A stretch of DNA of 50,498 bases, from positions 1-50,498 of the forward strand of contig NZ_NSCM01000036.1 of NCBI RefSeq assembly GCF_003287735.1. The letters are read 5' to 3'. Positions 34,763 through 44,360 of this stretch are shown here, piece after piece. The DNA is from Photorhabdus bodei. GTDB taxonomy: Bacteria > Pseudomonadota > Gammaproteobacteria > Enterobacterales > Enterobacteriaceae. A program made the position numbers and the translations under genes. The notes under the pieces are model-generated. The model worked only from the letters and a program-made list of their open reading frames with translations. It had not been told where the DNA came from and did no database searches. The first letter of the stretch is position 1. Each line of letters starts with the position of its first letter.

Positions 34763-37700
34763 ATGAAAAATATTGTTGCTAAAAAATTAGCTGAGAGTGT
34801 TCGTGATGGATTGGTTAGTTATTACTTGGGGCATATTTCAAAAACAGCTAATGTACCCGATTTAAAAACGTCGGATGATTTGTATCAATATTTACTGATT
34901 GATAATCAGGTATCGAGTCAGGTTAATACCAGTGTCGTTGCACAAGCGATTTCCAGTGTTCAGCAATATATTAATGGCATTATGCTTAACATGGAACCAG
35001 GGTATGATTATCAATATGAAGATAAAGTAGAAAAATGGAATGATGTTTTAAGCCAATATAATATTTGGGCTGGTTTTCAACAGTTATGGAGTTATCCAGA
35101 GAATTATATTAGCCCTATATTACGTCAGGGTAAAACAAGTGATTTTAAAGAGTTGGAGGATAATTTAAATAAAGGTAAATTGAGTGATGAGGTTGTTCAG
35201 GAAGTCATATTGAATTATTTGAATAAATTTGAAGAAATAAGTAATTTAGAGTTGATGAGTGGCTATATTAATACAACTAAAGAATTAGCACCCGCTCAGG
35301 CTGAATATTATTTCATTGGTAAGATGAGTATTACGCCAGGTCAATATTACTGGCGATCACTGAATATGGCTAATCGAAATATGCAAGATGTCATTAACCC
35401 TACAGCTTGGAAAGAATGGGAAAAAATTGGTATTCCTGCTACTGGGGAAGTGATTAAGATCCGCCCAGTCGTTATTAATGGTCGTCTTCATATCGTTTGG
35501 TTGGCACATGAAGCTGATAATAATAAAGAAGGAAAAAATTATTATAGTATTAATTTGATATATCGAAAATTTAATGGTGAATGGAGTCTTCCAAATAAAT
35601 TACGTACTTTTACTGGTGATAAAAATAAAGTTAATGATAACTTTGAACTCATTGCATTAATGGATTTGCGATCTGAACCTGTATTAGTTATTTCTGCTAT
35701 TTACAAACCAGTAAAAACAGAAAATAATACATCAGGAGAAGAGCATTATCCGTACTCCTGTAATTTACTATTTAACGAAGTTCCTGTGCCTCTGGTTGGT
35801 GATAAGTCATTAGATCTCTATATTTATCAACAGATTAAATCTAATTACACGAAAGATCTTACACAATCAAATATGTTGTCAGCCTATTTTGGGGATACAT
35901 ATAAATTAGTTGATAAGCCTGTTTATCTGGAGTCAAAAAGTTACCCTGGGCTTGCGACAGGGAAAATGACACTATTTGCTGAAATGGGTAGTAGAAAACT
36001 ACGTCTCCGTGGTAATAATAGTTTGTCGATTGGGAAAGAGACTATTAAATCTGTAGCATGTGATATTGATCTGAAACGTAAATCTAGTGAAGCAGGAAAG
36101 GTTAATATTTCACTCGCTGATGGCGCTAAAGAAAATAATGGAAAAATAACAGTTTCTGTCGTGGTGACTATCAATGATAATAGTTATGAATCAGGTGACT
36201 ATTTTTATATTATGTTTAATTCTAGTCAGAGTGGTTATCCTGAGCTGAAAGTTAATTTTTCTGAATGGGGACAAAAGCAAGGTAATGCCTATCATTTTAC
36301 CAAAGAAATGGAAGTACCACTGTTTGGACTAAAAGAAGCTAAAGCATTTAGTTCAGAACTCAATAAATCTGGCGGTAAGCTTGTTGCTTCTGGAGATGGA
36401 ACGCCAAAAGTAGATATTGATCAGTCAGATTATCGGGAGGCTGATTTCTGTTTATGGAATATTAACGGGGGAAGTGATAGTCTGTTATATTCAGAACGCC
36501 AATTACTTAATGGAAAGAGTATTATTCCTACTGTAGAACTTGATCTCGATAAAATAAATGGTAAGGATTCGAGTGTATTTTTAAAATTAGGTTATAAGAA
36601 AGAGGGTGAAGATGCGGACTTAGGTTATAACTATTATGAAGTTAAACTAAATAAAACGCCTTATCCTAATTTACTGTTGGCCTATGATAAAAAAACGCAA
36701 GCGCAGTATCTGGATATTACTGAATTACAATTTAAATATCGATCTATTAGATTAAATACCCTATTTGGCAAGGAGCTTATTGCGCGGGCTAACCATTCTA
36801 TTGCTGATGTACTGAGTTGGGAGGCGCAACATATTAATGAACCGCCTATCCCGGGGAGTAATGAAAATAATGATTCAGCGCTTAACGGGGCAAATAGTAT
36901 TTATTTCTGGGAGCTTTTCTTCCATGTGCCTTATTTAGTTGCGTATCAACTCAATGCTTCACAACAATATCAGGATGCCCAAAACTGGTTGCACTATATT
37001 TTCAACCCAGGAGTAAAAAATAAGGCTAATGGTAGCCCAAGCTATTGGCATTGCAGCCTGTTAGAGGTTTTTCAAGATAGCTCAGTACAATTAAAAGGAT
37101 TACAAGATCCAGATGCGATAGCTTATGCCGATCCAGTACATTATAAGAAAGCCATATTTCAAATGTATGTGCAGAATTTAATTGATTTTGGTGATAGTTT
37201 TTATCGCTTTCTGACCAATGACGGACTTAATAATGCTAAATTACGCTATCTTCAAGCACAGCAATTACTTGGTCCCAGACCTGATTTTGATTTAGTTAGT
37301 CATTGGCGACCAATTGAATTGGCTGATGTCACCTCTTCAAAGAATAATAAATTACGCGAATTTGAGAGTAATATTGATCCTGATGTATTAATTGATCTTC
37401 CAGCCACTAAAGTCAGTGCTCATACGGCAGTCGATAATGCGATATTTAGAGTGCCTTTAAACAATGATTTACTGTGGTATTGGGATATTTTATCCAGCAG
37501 ATTTTATAATTTGCGCCATAATTTAACTTTAGATGGTAAACCTTTGTCGTTACCATTATATGCAACACCTGTCGATCCAAAAAATCTGCTCGCTTTATTG
37601 GCAAATGGTGGATCATTATTGGCAGCAGGTAGTACCGGTATTTTGAATATACCGCCTTATCGTTTCCGGGCATTATTACCCAGTGTTTATCATGCGGTAG

Positions 37701-39181
37701 ATACATTAAGTCATTTTGGTGATTTGCTCTTGAGTGCGCAAGAACGTAAAGATCGTGCGGAACAGGAAGAGTTGAATCAATTGCATTTGAAAGAGTTAGC
37801 TATTTTCGCCATTTCATTACAGAAAGATGCTGTCGCAGTTGCTGAAAAAGGGAAAGAGGCATTATTAAAAAGTCAGCAGACATTACAACAACGGATTGAT
37901 CATTATCAGGCGCTTTATGATGAAAATATTTCTACAGATGAAACCAATGCTCTGAATTTACAAGGTACGGCAAAAATTATCTCTTCTGTTGAGGAAGGGA
38001 TGTTAACCGCCGCTGGTGCCGCCTCGCTGATACCGAGTATTGCGGGAACGTCATTTGGTGGACAACGATGGCATATGCCGCTTGTTTGTTCCGCGGGTAT
38101 TACACGTACAGCATCATTAATGATGCAAATGGCAAGTGATGCATTGAGTGTTAAAGCCAGTTATAACCGGCGACGTGAAGAGTGGGAGATTCAATATAAA
38201 CAGGCGGAAAGTGAGCTGGAAATGTTGAAAAAACAGATTGAACAGCAAGAGGCGCAAATTTCCGCCGCGAATACAACATTACAACAATCTCAGGCACAAC
38301 TGCAGAAAGAGCAGGATATGTATCAGTTTCTTACTGTGACTAAGGTAACGAAATCTTCGCTTTATCAATGGCTGAATGATCAGATGATGTCATTATATCG
38401 TCAGGCTTACGATGCGGTGCTTTCGCTATGTTTAAATGCACAAGCATGTTGGCAATATGAAATGGGGGATTTTGCCACACAATTCATTGTGCAAAATAGT
38501 TGGGACGATAACCATAATGGTTTATTGGTAGGAGAAAAGATTAAACTGAATCTACTGAAAATGGAATCGGCTTATTTGAATCGTAATGAACGTCGTTTAG
38601 AGTTAACTAAAACGATCTCGTTAAAAAATCTATTATCTGATACGAAAAAATGGCAAGATATTCAATCTGAACTTAAAACCGGTGAAGGAATTACATTTAT
38701 ACTGAATGAGAAATTATTTGATCAAGATTATGCCGGGCATTATTTACGCCAGATCACTTCTGTATCGGTTACGCTGCCGACATTAATTGGCCCTTATCAG
38801 GATATTAAAGCGACTTTAACTCAAACTAAAAGTTATACGTTGAAAATGCCGGATATTAATGGTGTGAAATATTTACTTTCAAATAAGGAAGGCGATAATA
38901 AACAAATTGTCACGAATTTGAGAGCGAGCCAACAAATCGCACTTTCATCAGGGATTAATGATAGCGGTACATTTAATCTTAATTTTGGTGATGATCGCTA
39001 TTTACCTTTTGAAGGAACTGGGGCGGTTTCTGACTGGAAACTCACTTTCCCATCAGCGGCAACAGACAGTATACAGCGAGATATTCTGGATAATTTGGCA
39101 GATATTATTTTGCATGTACGTTATACCGCGAAGGATGGTGGTGAGGCATTTGCCGGTCAGGTAAGAGAACTACTTAAATAA
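34763..39181 (+). CDS. tccB: Insecticidal Tc toxin A-subunit, C-terminal half (TccB-like)
   Basis: 1472 residues, a little shorter than W14 TccB (about 1565). The start VRDGLVSYYLGH and YISPILRQ, the SGYIN-YYFIGKMS-YYWRSL stretch, the NLRHNLTLDGKPLSLPLYA block, the coiled coil REEWEIQYKQAESELEMLKK (about 1140-1190) and the TcB-docking end with LRASQQIALSSGINDSGTF and YLPFEGTGAVSDW all follow the family. These parts form the pore channel, linker and binding platform for the TcB-TcC cocoon. No TcB or TcC gene follows; the next element is an ERIC. It must borrow TcB-TcC encoded elsewhere or act as a pore alone. Confidence 0.92.
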   Translation: MKNIVAKKLAESVRDGLVSYYLGHISKTANVPDLKTSDDLYQYLLIDNQVSSQVNTSVVAQAISSVQQYINGIMLNMEPGYDYQYEDKVEKWNDVLSQYNIWAGFQQLWSYPENYISPILRQGKTSDFKELEDNLNKGKLSDEVVQEVILNYLNKFEEISNLELMSGYINTTKELAPAQAEYYFIGKMSITPGQYYWRSLNMANRNMQDVINPTAWKEWEKIGIPATGEVIKIRPVVINGRLHIVWLAHEADNNKEGKNYYSINLIYRKFNGEWSLPNKLRTFTGDKNKVNDNFELIALMDLRSEPVLVISAIYKPVKTENNTSGEEHYPYSCNLLFNEVPVPLVGDKSLDLYIYQQIKSNYTKDLTQSNMLSAYFGDTYKLVDKPVYLESKSYPGLATGKMTLFAEMGSRKLRLRGNNSLSIGKETIKSVACDIDLKRKSSEAGKVNISLADGAKENNGKITVSVVVTINDNSYESGDYFYIMFNSSQSGYPELKVNFSEWGQKQGNAYHFTKEMEVPLFGLKEAKAFSSELNKSGGKLVASGDGTPKVDIDQSDYREADFCLWNINGGSDSLLYSERQLLNGKSIIPTVELDLDKINGKDSSVFLKLGYKKEGEDADLGYNYYEVKLNKTPYPNLLLAYDKKTQAQYLDITELQFKYRSIRLNTLFGKELIARANHSIADVLSWEAQHINEPPIPGSNENNDSALNGANSIYFWELFFHVPYLVAYQLNASQQYQDAQNWLHYIFNPGVKNKANGSPSYWHCSLLEVFQDSSVQLKGLQDPDAIAYADPVHYKKAIFQMYVQNLIDFGDSFYRFLTNDGLNNAKLRYLQAQQLLGPRPDFDLVSHWRPIELADVTSSKNNKLREFESNIDPDVLIDLPATKVSAHTAVDNAIFRVPLNNDLLWYWDILSSRFYNLRHNLTLDGKPLSLPLYATPVDPKNLLALLANGGSLLAAGSTGILNIPPYRFRALLPSVYHAVDTLSHFGDLLLSAQERKDRAEQEELNQLHLKELAIFAISLQKDAVAVAEKGKEALLKSQQTLQQRIDHYQALYDENISTDETNALNLQGTAKIISSVEEGMLTAAGAASLIPSIAGTSFGGQRWHMPLVCSAGITRTASLMMQMASDALSVKASYNRRREEWEIQYKQAESELEMLKKQIEQQEAQISAANTTLQQSQAQLQKEQDMYQFLTVTKVTKSSLYQWLNDQMMSLYRQAYDAVLSLCLNAQACWQYEMGDFATQFIVQNSWDDNHNGLLVGEKIKLNLLKMESAYLNRNERRLELTKTISLKNLLSDTKKWQDIQSELKTGEGITFILNEKLFDQDYAGHYLRQITSVSVTLPTLIGPYQDIKATLTQTKSYTLKMPDINGVKYLLSNKEGDNKQIVTNLRASQQIALSSGINDSGTFNLNFGDDRYLPFEGTGAVSDWKLTFPSAATDSIQRDILDNLADIILHVRYTAKDGGEAFAGQVRELLK

Positions 39182-39187
39182 TACGTT

Positions 39188-39314
39188 TATACCCGTCATC
39201 TTTCAAGCTGCCTCTTTGTTGGCTGCACTCGCTCACCCCGGTCACATAGTTATCTATGCTCCCGGGGATTCACTCCCTTGCCGCCGCGATGCATCTTGAA
39301 ATCCATAGGGTATA
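39188..39314 (+). repeat. ERIC (IRU) element after tccB-like gene
   Basis: Complete copy, TATACCCGTCATCTTTCAAGC to ATAGGGTATA, seven bases after the tccB-like stop. Both Tc genes therefore end in the same type of element. Confidence 0.93.
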
Positions 39315-39411
39315 TTTGTCGTTGTTTTTGTATTTAATATTTAATCAGGAACCTGATAAATTTATTTATATTGTTTAACAGGTTCTTGTTATTTTAGTCG
39401 GGAATTAGGCC

Positions 39412-39776
39412 ATGATGAACAATACGTTAAAAATTGACGGCCATGTGGCTGTTATCACTTTTGATCCAGAAATCGAGATGTTTCGTGGTGAGTTTGTCGG
39501 GTTAAATGGTGGCGCTGACTTTTACGCTTATAACATTGGTGAGTTGAAGGAAGAGGGCGCTAAATCTCTGGCTCTCTTTTTTGATGAGTGTAAAAAAGAG
39601 GGTATATACCTGTCATCCTTCAAGTTGCCTCTTTGTTGGCTGCACTCACTCACCCCGGTCACATAGTTATCTATGCTCCCGGGGATTCGCTCCCTTGCCG
39701 CCGCGATGCATCTTGAAATCCATAAGGTATAAAACCTTATAAATTGTATAGCGGTAATGAAATCAGGGGCTTTTAA
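39412..39776 (+). pseudogene. hicB antitoxin remnant interrupted by an ERIC
   Basis: The first 64 codons are a HicB-type antitoxin: IDGHVAVITFDPEIEMFRG, FVGLNGGADFYA, FFDECKKEGI. An ERIC then begins in mid-codon. Right after it the frame resumes KPYKLYSG, which is how HicB proteins normally continue, so precise removal of 125 bp restores EGIKPYK. The reading then stops within a few codons, so the C-terminal DNA-binding arm is lost as well. The ERIC shifts the frame and the translated product runs into ERIC-encoded residues. No hicA toxin gene lies upstream. The original unit is dead. Confidence 0.88.
39605..39731 (+). repeat. ERIC (IRU) element inserted in hicB remnant
   Basis: Complete copy. 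Its borders, GAGGGTATA on the left and GGTATAAAACC on the right, share TATA with the reconstructed empty site GAGGGTATAAAACC, consistent with insertion at a TA dinucleotide and its duplication. Orientation matches the other plus copies. Confidence 0.93.
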
Positions 39777-39778
39777 GT

Positions 39779-39819
39779 AAAAGTGAAATTCAGTGCGCTA
39801 AGCACTGGATTTCACTTTT
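39779..39819. terminator. Bidirectional terminator between hicB remnant and XRE gene
   Basis: 18-bp stem AAAAGTGAAATTCAGTGC (39779-39796) with GCACTGGATTTCACTTTT (39802-39819), one mismatch, five-base loop. The A/T ends give a U-run in both directions. It serves the minus-strand XRE gene, which stops at 39827. Confidence 0.82.
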
Positions 39820-39826
39820 GAGAGAG

Positions 39827-40138
39827 TTAAACGATGGGTAACGTGGTTAAAGTGACTTCCGGCTCGCTTATCTCGATATGCCGGATATACACACCTGCAT
39901 GAGCCATCATCGCAATCAGTTTATCCACACTAAAAAGTTGTATTTTCCCCCTAGCAAGCTCTGAAACATGGGGTTGGGTAATCCCCAGTACTTTGGCGGC
40001 TTCAGCTTGGGTAAATTCCCGTTTTGCTATCCATGCATTGAGAATATTTATTAGTTGAGCACGGATCTTCATGTTTTCGGCCTGCTCTGGTGTATCACTG
40101 ATCGCGTCCCATACGCTTTCAAAAGTCTGTATTTTCAT
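39827..40138 (-). CDS. XRE-family regulator, probable orphan antitoxin
   Basis: 103 residues. A helix-turn-helix lies at about 42-80, FTQAEAAKVLGITQPHVSELARGK, in a compact protein of the kind usually encoded after a Gp49/HigB-type toxin gene. AGGAG lies upstream of the ATG. Only 80 bases separate it from another antitoxin gene upstream, and no toxin gene fits between, so it is an orphan antitoxin or belongs to the operon above as an extra regulator. Cytoplasmic and DNA-binding. Confidence 0.8.
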   Translation of the reverse strand: MKIQTFESVWDAISDTPEQAENMKIRAQLINILNAWIAKREFTQAEAAKVLGITQPHVSELARGKIQLFSVDKLIAMMAHAGVYIRHIEISEPEVTLTTLPIV

Positions 40139-40218
40139 AATTTCCGCTCCTGTATCAGTGCTTTAAACGAGGTTTGTCAGCGGTCAGAGCACCCCGAAAG
40201 GTACCTTTAATGGTTATG

Positions 40219-40548
40219 TTAAGCGGTGATAATTTTCAATCCTTGTTTATCAATGAGGTTTAGCATTCTTAATGCTGCCCCATTGGGCTTAATTTCACCA
40301 CGCTCCCATTTCGATACGCTTTCTTTCGTCATATTAAGCGCCAGAGCTAAACTAGCTTGAGAAATGTTATAACGGTCGCGTAATTTTTTGATTTCATCTC
40401 CAGACATCGGGCGAGCTTTAGCTATATGTTTACTTAAATTGCGAACCTGAATTCTAGCTTCAAGTTTTTTGGTTAAATCACCGTTAGAAATACCAGCCTC
40501 TTCCAGCTCTTTTGCAAAGCTAAGCATTTCGTCCAATTTAGTGCTCAT
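40219..40548 (-). CDS. HTH-type antitoxin of a RelE-like toxin-antitoxin pair
   Basis: 109 residues. The C-terminal half holds a helix-turn-helix, IKKLRDRYNISQASLALALNMTKESVSKWERGEIKP (about 53-88); the charged helical N-terminus probably wraps the toxin. Its start overlaps the end of the toxin gene by 11 bases, so translation is coupled. Toxin-first order is the HigBA-like arrangement. It should neutralise the toxin and repress the shared promoter above 40927. Confidence 0.85.
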   Translation of the reverse strand: MSTKLDEMLSFAKELEEAGISNGDLTKKLEARIQVRNLSKHIAKARPMSGDEIKKLRDRYNISQASLALALNMTKESVSKWERGEIKPNGAALRMLNLIDKQGLKIITA

Positions 40549-40927
40549 CTTTCACCTCTACCAAAAGTTTTAGTTCGAGCATTTTTTTTATTTTTTTATC
40601 ATTATACTTTAGAAGTTCTGCGGCAACGTCTTTGTAGCCTTCCAAGTCATCGTCCTCGATTTCCTTAGCTCCTTTTCCGCTGACTTCACTTTTTGACCAG
40701 CCATCGAAAAAAAACAGGTTAGTTCCACTTTTAAAGAAGATGATAGTTCGTGTGCCTCCACTCTTACCCGTGCCTTTTAAAGGAACCCGCTTCTTGATAA
40801 CACCACCGCCTAAATCAGCTTCAAATACACCATTCATGACCTCAGACGCTGCTTTAAGTAAGGTATCTGTGGTGATTTTTAGTTTTTTGGCCTTTTTATT
40901 AAAAAGTTTTGTTAAGTAAACAGCCAC
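40538..40927 (-). CDS. RelE-like toxin
   Basis: 129 residues, small and basic, with the block VIKKRVPLKGTGKSGGTRTIIFFKSGTNLFFFDGWSKSE typical of the RelE-superfamily group encoded with an HTH antitoxin. The Arg/Lys-rich beta-sheet face fits an mRNA-cleaving ribosome-dependent toxin. First gene of the two-gene operon, overlapping its antitoxin. The frame is intact, so the system could be active. The 268 bases upstream, to 41195, hold the promoter and no other gene I can see. Confidence 0.82.
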   Translation of the reverse strand: MAVYLTKLFNKKAKKLKITTDTLLKAASEVMNGVFEADLGGGVIKKRVPLKGTGKSGGTRTIIFFKSGTNLFFFDGWSKSEVSGKGAKEIEDDDLEGYKDVAAELLKYNDKKIKKMLELKLLVEVKDEH

Positions 40928-41140
40928 GAAATCCCCGAAATGGTAATTTTTATTATAGTAATCCTTGCCATGATCTTGTGCAAGTTTTAATCGATATTGT
41001 CTATATAAGCTGGGTCAGAGTAGTTATCAAATCGAGACCATTGACTGTTAAACATCAGTCAAACCGTACCTATCAGGTTGTTGCGCTGCTTACCTGTGAT
41101 AACCTCTGCTATTCCTTTCGTGTCTGTATTTTCATTATAT

Positions 41141-41160
41141 AGGCCGCCATCTGGCAGCCT
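41141..41160. terminator. Possible terminator after afuC
   Basis: Short hairpin AGGCCGCC (41141-41148) with GGCAGCCT (41153-41160), one mismatch and a four-base loop, 36 bases beyond the afuC stop. On the minus strand it is followed by ATATAATG and not a clear U-run, so the assignment is weak. Confidence 0.4.
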
Positions 41161-41195
41161 ACTATATCTAAAAGTCAGGATCTTCTGCAATCAAA

Positions 41196-42251
41196 CTAAC
41201 TGCTGCTTTTCTCGGCCAAAATAAACATTCCAAACGGATGAATTTCCAGATAATAATTATCGCCAACATCGGGTTGCAATTGGGTAGCGTTAATCTGTAA
41301 TAGCAGAGTTTGCCCTTGCCAATCTACGGTGACTTCATATTGTGGCCCCATGTAAGCCACATGGCTGATGGTGCAGCGTTGGCTGGTATTACCTTGATGG
41401 CTCAGGGTAATCGCTTCCGGTCTGACGCCTACCGTTACCGATTGCCAGTTGGTGGTGAAGTTGGCTGGTCGTGGCAGGCGATATTGGAAAATCTCAACAT
41501 AATCAGTACCCAAAGTCGCCGGGAAGATATTGGCATCTCCCATAAAACTTGCCATAAACTCAGACGCCGGTTGGCGATAGAGTGTTTGTGGCGTGCCGAT
41601 TTGCATGATTTTACCTTTATTCATCACCAGTACCGCATCGGAAACTGCAAATGCCTCACTTTGATCATGAGTAACGTATAGCGAGGTGATATTAAATTGC
41701 TGCTGTAATTCGCGGATTTTCTCGCGCATACTGCGGCGCAGATTGGCATCAAGGTTACTCAGCGGTTCATCGAAAAGTAACACTTTAGGTTTGAGGATCA
41801 GTGCGCGAGCGAGGGCAACACGCTGTTGTTGACCACCGGAGATTTGGTCTACGTAACGATCTTCAAAGCCGCCTAAATCCACCAGCTCCAGCGCCTCTTT
41901 AACCCGTTCGCGTATTTCTGCTTTAGGCTGCCCTAGCATTTTCAGCCCGTAGCCAATATTTTCCCCCAGTGACATATGCGGGAATAGGGCATAGGACTGA
42001 AATACCATACAGATGTCCCGTTGCTGAATAGAGCGATCTGTAACGTCTTCACCATCAATGAAAATTTTACCTGCGCTAGGTTTCTCCAGCCCGGCAACCA
42101 GACGTAATACGGTGGTTTTACCGCAGCCGGATGGTCCTAACAGCGTGACCATATGTCCCTGCGGAATAGAGAGTTCCAGATTATCGATCACGGTGTTGTT
42201 ACCGAACCGTTTGGTTACATTTTTCAGTTCGACAAAATTTTGTTGTGTCAT
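41196..42251 (-). CDS. afuC: ABC transporter ATPase AfuC (sugar-phosphate import)
   Basis: 351 residues. Walker A GPSGCGKTT (about 39-47), Q-loop, signature ISGGQQQR, Walker B VLLFDEP and the switch His in VTHDQSEA are all present, with a C-terminal TOBE-type regulatory part. It energises the permease encoded 15 bases upstream. AfuC was long annotated as a ferric importer ATPase. Work on Actinobacillus and Citrobacter rodentium showed that AfuABC takes up hexose phosphates, which fits the uhp genes here. Confidence 0.93.
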   Translation of the reverse strand: MTQQNFVELKNVTKRFGNNTVIDNLELSIPQGHMVTLLGPSGCGKTTVLRLVAGLEKPSAGKIFIDGEDVTDRSIQQRDICMVFQSYALFPHMSLGENIGYGLKMLGQPKAEIRERVKEALELVDLGGFEDRYVDQISGGQQQRVALARALILKPKVLLFDEPLSNLDANLRRSMREKIRELQQQFNITSLYVTHDQSEAFAVSDAVLVMNKGKIMQIGTPQTLYRQPASEFMASFMGDANIFPATLGTDYVEIFQYRLPRPANFTTNWQSVTVGVRPEAITLSHQGNTSQRCTISHVAYMGPQYEVTVDWQGQTLLLQINATQLQPDVGDNYYLEIHPFGMFILAEKSSS

Positions 42252-42266
42252 GTCGTCACTCCGTGA

Positions 42267-44345
42267 TTACTGTGCATTTTTGGCTTTGGAGCGAGAGATC
42301 CGCGCTTCGCCAATCAGATAGTCAAATAAGAAAATAATGGCCAGCATAACCACAATCAGGATCGAGCCATAAGCGATAGCAACTCCGTATTCACCATCTT
42401 CCACTCGATTCAGAATATAAGAGGTTGCTACGCGGGTGTCTGGTGTGACCAGGAAGACAATCGCGCTGACGGTGGTAATCGCACGAACGAAGCTGTAGAT
42501 CAGTGCAGATAAAATCGCCGGGCGCAGTAAGGGTAACAGTATATGGAAGATGGTTTTCATCGATCCGGCGCGCAGGCTGAGTGACGCTTCATCCAGTGAT
42601 TTATCAATTTGTCCAAGACCGGCAATGCCTGCTCGGATACCTACCGGCACGTTTCGCATGGTCATGGAGATAATGACGATGGCTGCGGTTCCGGTGAGAT
42701 AAAAAGGTGAATCGTTGAAGGCCAGAATGTAGGAAACCCCGGCGACGGTACCCGGTACGGCAAAGCACAGCATGGTGGTGAATTCGATGGTTTTTTTACC
42801 GCGAAATTCCTGGCGTACGACAATGTAGGCAATCAGCAGACCAAGGCTCGCGGTAATGGGAGCGGCGATACCGGCGTAGAGCAGGGTATCCAGTAATGAT
42901 GGCCATGCGCCATCGTGCAGACCTTGACCGAACAGTTTGATGAAGTTATCTAAGGTCAGAGTGTAATCCACTCCCCAGTTGACGGTGAAACTGCCGTAGA
43001 AGATGCTGCCATATAACAAAATGTTGAACACAACCCAGATAAATAGGATGGCACAGACTCCCCAAACCAGTGACGTTGGTAACGGTTGTACGTCACCACG
43101 GTAGGATTTGCCGGAAACCGTGACGTAGGAACGTTTACCAATCCACAGATATTGCACGCAGAAGACCAGTAATGAGAAAACCAGCAGTGAAGCGCCGAGA
43201 GTACTGGCGGCCTGATAGTCGAGTTGAGAACCGGTGATATAGAAATAGATTTGGGTCGCCAGTAAGTCAAAGCTACCGCCCAGTACCAAAGGGTTACTGA
43301 AGTCTGCCAGCGACTGGACAATGACAATCAGGAAAGCGTTCGCCAGTGCCGGCTTCAACAGCGGGATAAAAACATTGAAGAATGTCTGATAGCGATTGGC
43401 TCGCAGAGTATAAGCAGCTTCTTCCAATGAGGGATGGATGGTTTTGATAGCGCCATCAAGGATCATAAATGCCATTGGCGTAAAGGCCAGAACTTGCGCC
43501 AGCCAGATGCCGGTAAAGCCATACAGCCAGTTGGTGTTGGTTAGGCCAAACCAGGTTGCCATAAATTCAGTGATATAACCGGAACGGCCCATCATTAGGG
43601 TGACGCCTAAACCAACCACAAACGGTGGCGTGACGATGGGTAAGATAGAGAATACCCGGCCAATAATGGCGGAACGGCGGGCGATTCTGGCGGTATAAAT
43701 TGCCAGTACCAGCCCGAAGAAAGTGCAACCTACACCAACGGCTAGAGAGAGCAGAATGGAGTTGATGATAACCTGAATAATATGTGCCTGCCCCAGGATC
43801 GATATAAAAGCAAATGGGGCAAACTGACCGGCATCATCCGTAAACATCGGCATAAAGATGGCAATACTCGGATAAAGGATAAATATGCCGATTAGGGCAA
43901 TAACCGCGACTAATGAGCCGATAACAAAACTGTCACCACCCAGCCATTCAAGGCGAGACAGGGCCAGAGTAATAATCGCGCCCAGTGAGATAAACAGGAA
44001 AATCGTCGAGTAGCCCAGCCCACGACCGATAATAGCTGCGCTAATAACCACAAATAGAGCGCATAATAAGGCATAACCCGCGTCAAAATAGTGGCGTCGA
44101 TGTTGATTGCGGTTTGCTGGTGTCAGTGGACGTAGCAGCAGCACTGAGGGTAACAGGAACCACAGTAAACTGATGTTTAATTTGTTCCAGCCATAGGCGG
44201 CGAGAAGTTCATCTTGAGTAGAGTCGAAAAGGCCGTAGTCCAGGCTCCATGATGGCAAAAGCGCGAAGGCCAGCCACATTAGAGCAATCCACCAGAACAC
44301 GGCATCCTGCTTCTGTCTGATAGGCAGGGTAAAGGCATGAGACAT
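42267..44345 (-). CDS. afuB: ABC transporter permease AfuB, two fused permease domains
   Basis: 692 residues with about twelve membrane segments. Two binding-protein-dependent permease domains lie in tandem, each with an EAA loop: LEEAAYTLRANRYQTFFNVFIP in the first half and LDEASLSLRAGSMKTIFHILLP in the second. The single chain thus replaces a permease dimer. GGAGGG precedes the start. An ERIC lies just upstream of that ribosome site, between afuA and afuB. With AfuC and AfuA it imports substrate across the inner membrane. Confidence 0.93.
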   Translation of the reverse strand: MSHAFTLPIRQKQDAVFWWIALMWLAFALLPSWSLDYGLFDSTQDELLAAYGWNKLNISLLWFLLPSVLLLRPLTPANRNQHRRHYFDAGYALLCALFVVISAAIIGRGLGYSTIFLFISLGAIITLALSRLEWLGGDSFVIGSLVAVIALIGIFILYPSIAIFMPMFTDDAGQFAPFAFISILGQAHIIQVIINSILLSLAVGVGCTFFGLVLAIYTARIARRSAIIGRVFSILPIVTPPFVVGLGVTLMMGRSGYITEFMATWFGLTNTNWLYGFTGIWLAQVLAFTPMAFMILDGAIKTIHPSLEEAAYTLRANRYQTFFNVFIPLLKPALANAFLIVIVQSLADFSNPLVLGGSFDLLATQIYFYITGSQLDYQAASTLGASLLVFSLLVFCVQYLWIGKRSYVTVSGKSYRGDVQPLPTSLVWGVCAILFIWVVFNILLYGSIFYGSFTVNWGVDYTLTLDNFIKLFGQGLHDGAWPSLLDTLLYAGIAAPITASLGLLIAYIVVRQEFRGKKTIEFTTMLCFAVPGTVAGVSYILAFNDSPFYLTGTAAIVIISMTMRNVPVGIRAGIAGLGQIDKSLDEASLSLRAGSMKTIFHILLPLLRPAILSALIYSFVRAITTVSAIVFLVTPDTRVATSYILNRVEDGEYGVAIAYGSILIVVMLAIIFLFDYLIGEARISRSKAKNAQ

Positions 44346-44360
44346 AATTTCCCTCCATTT

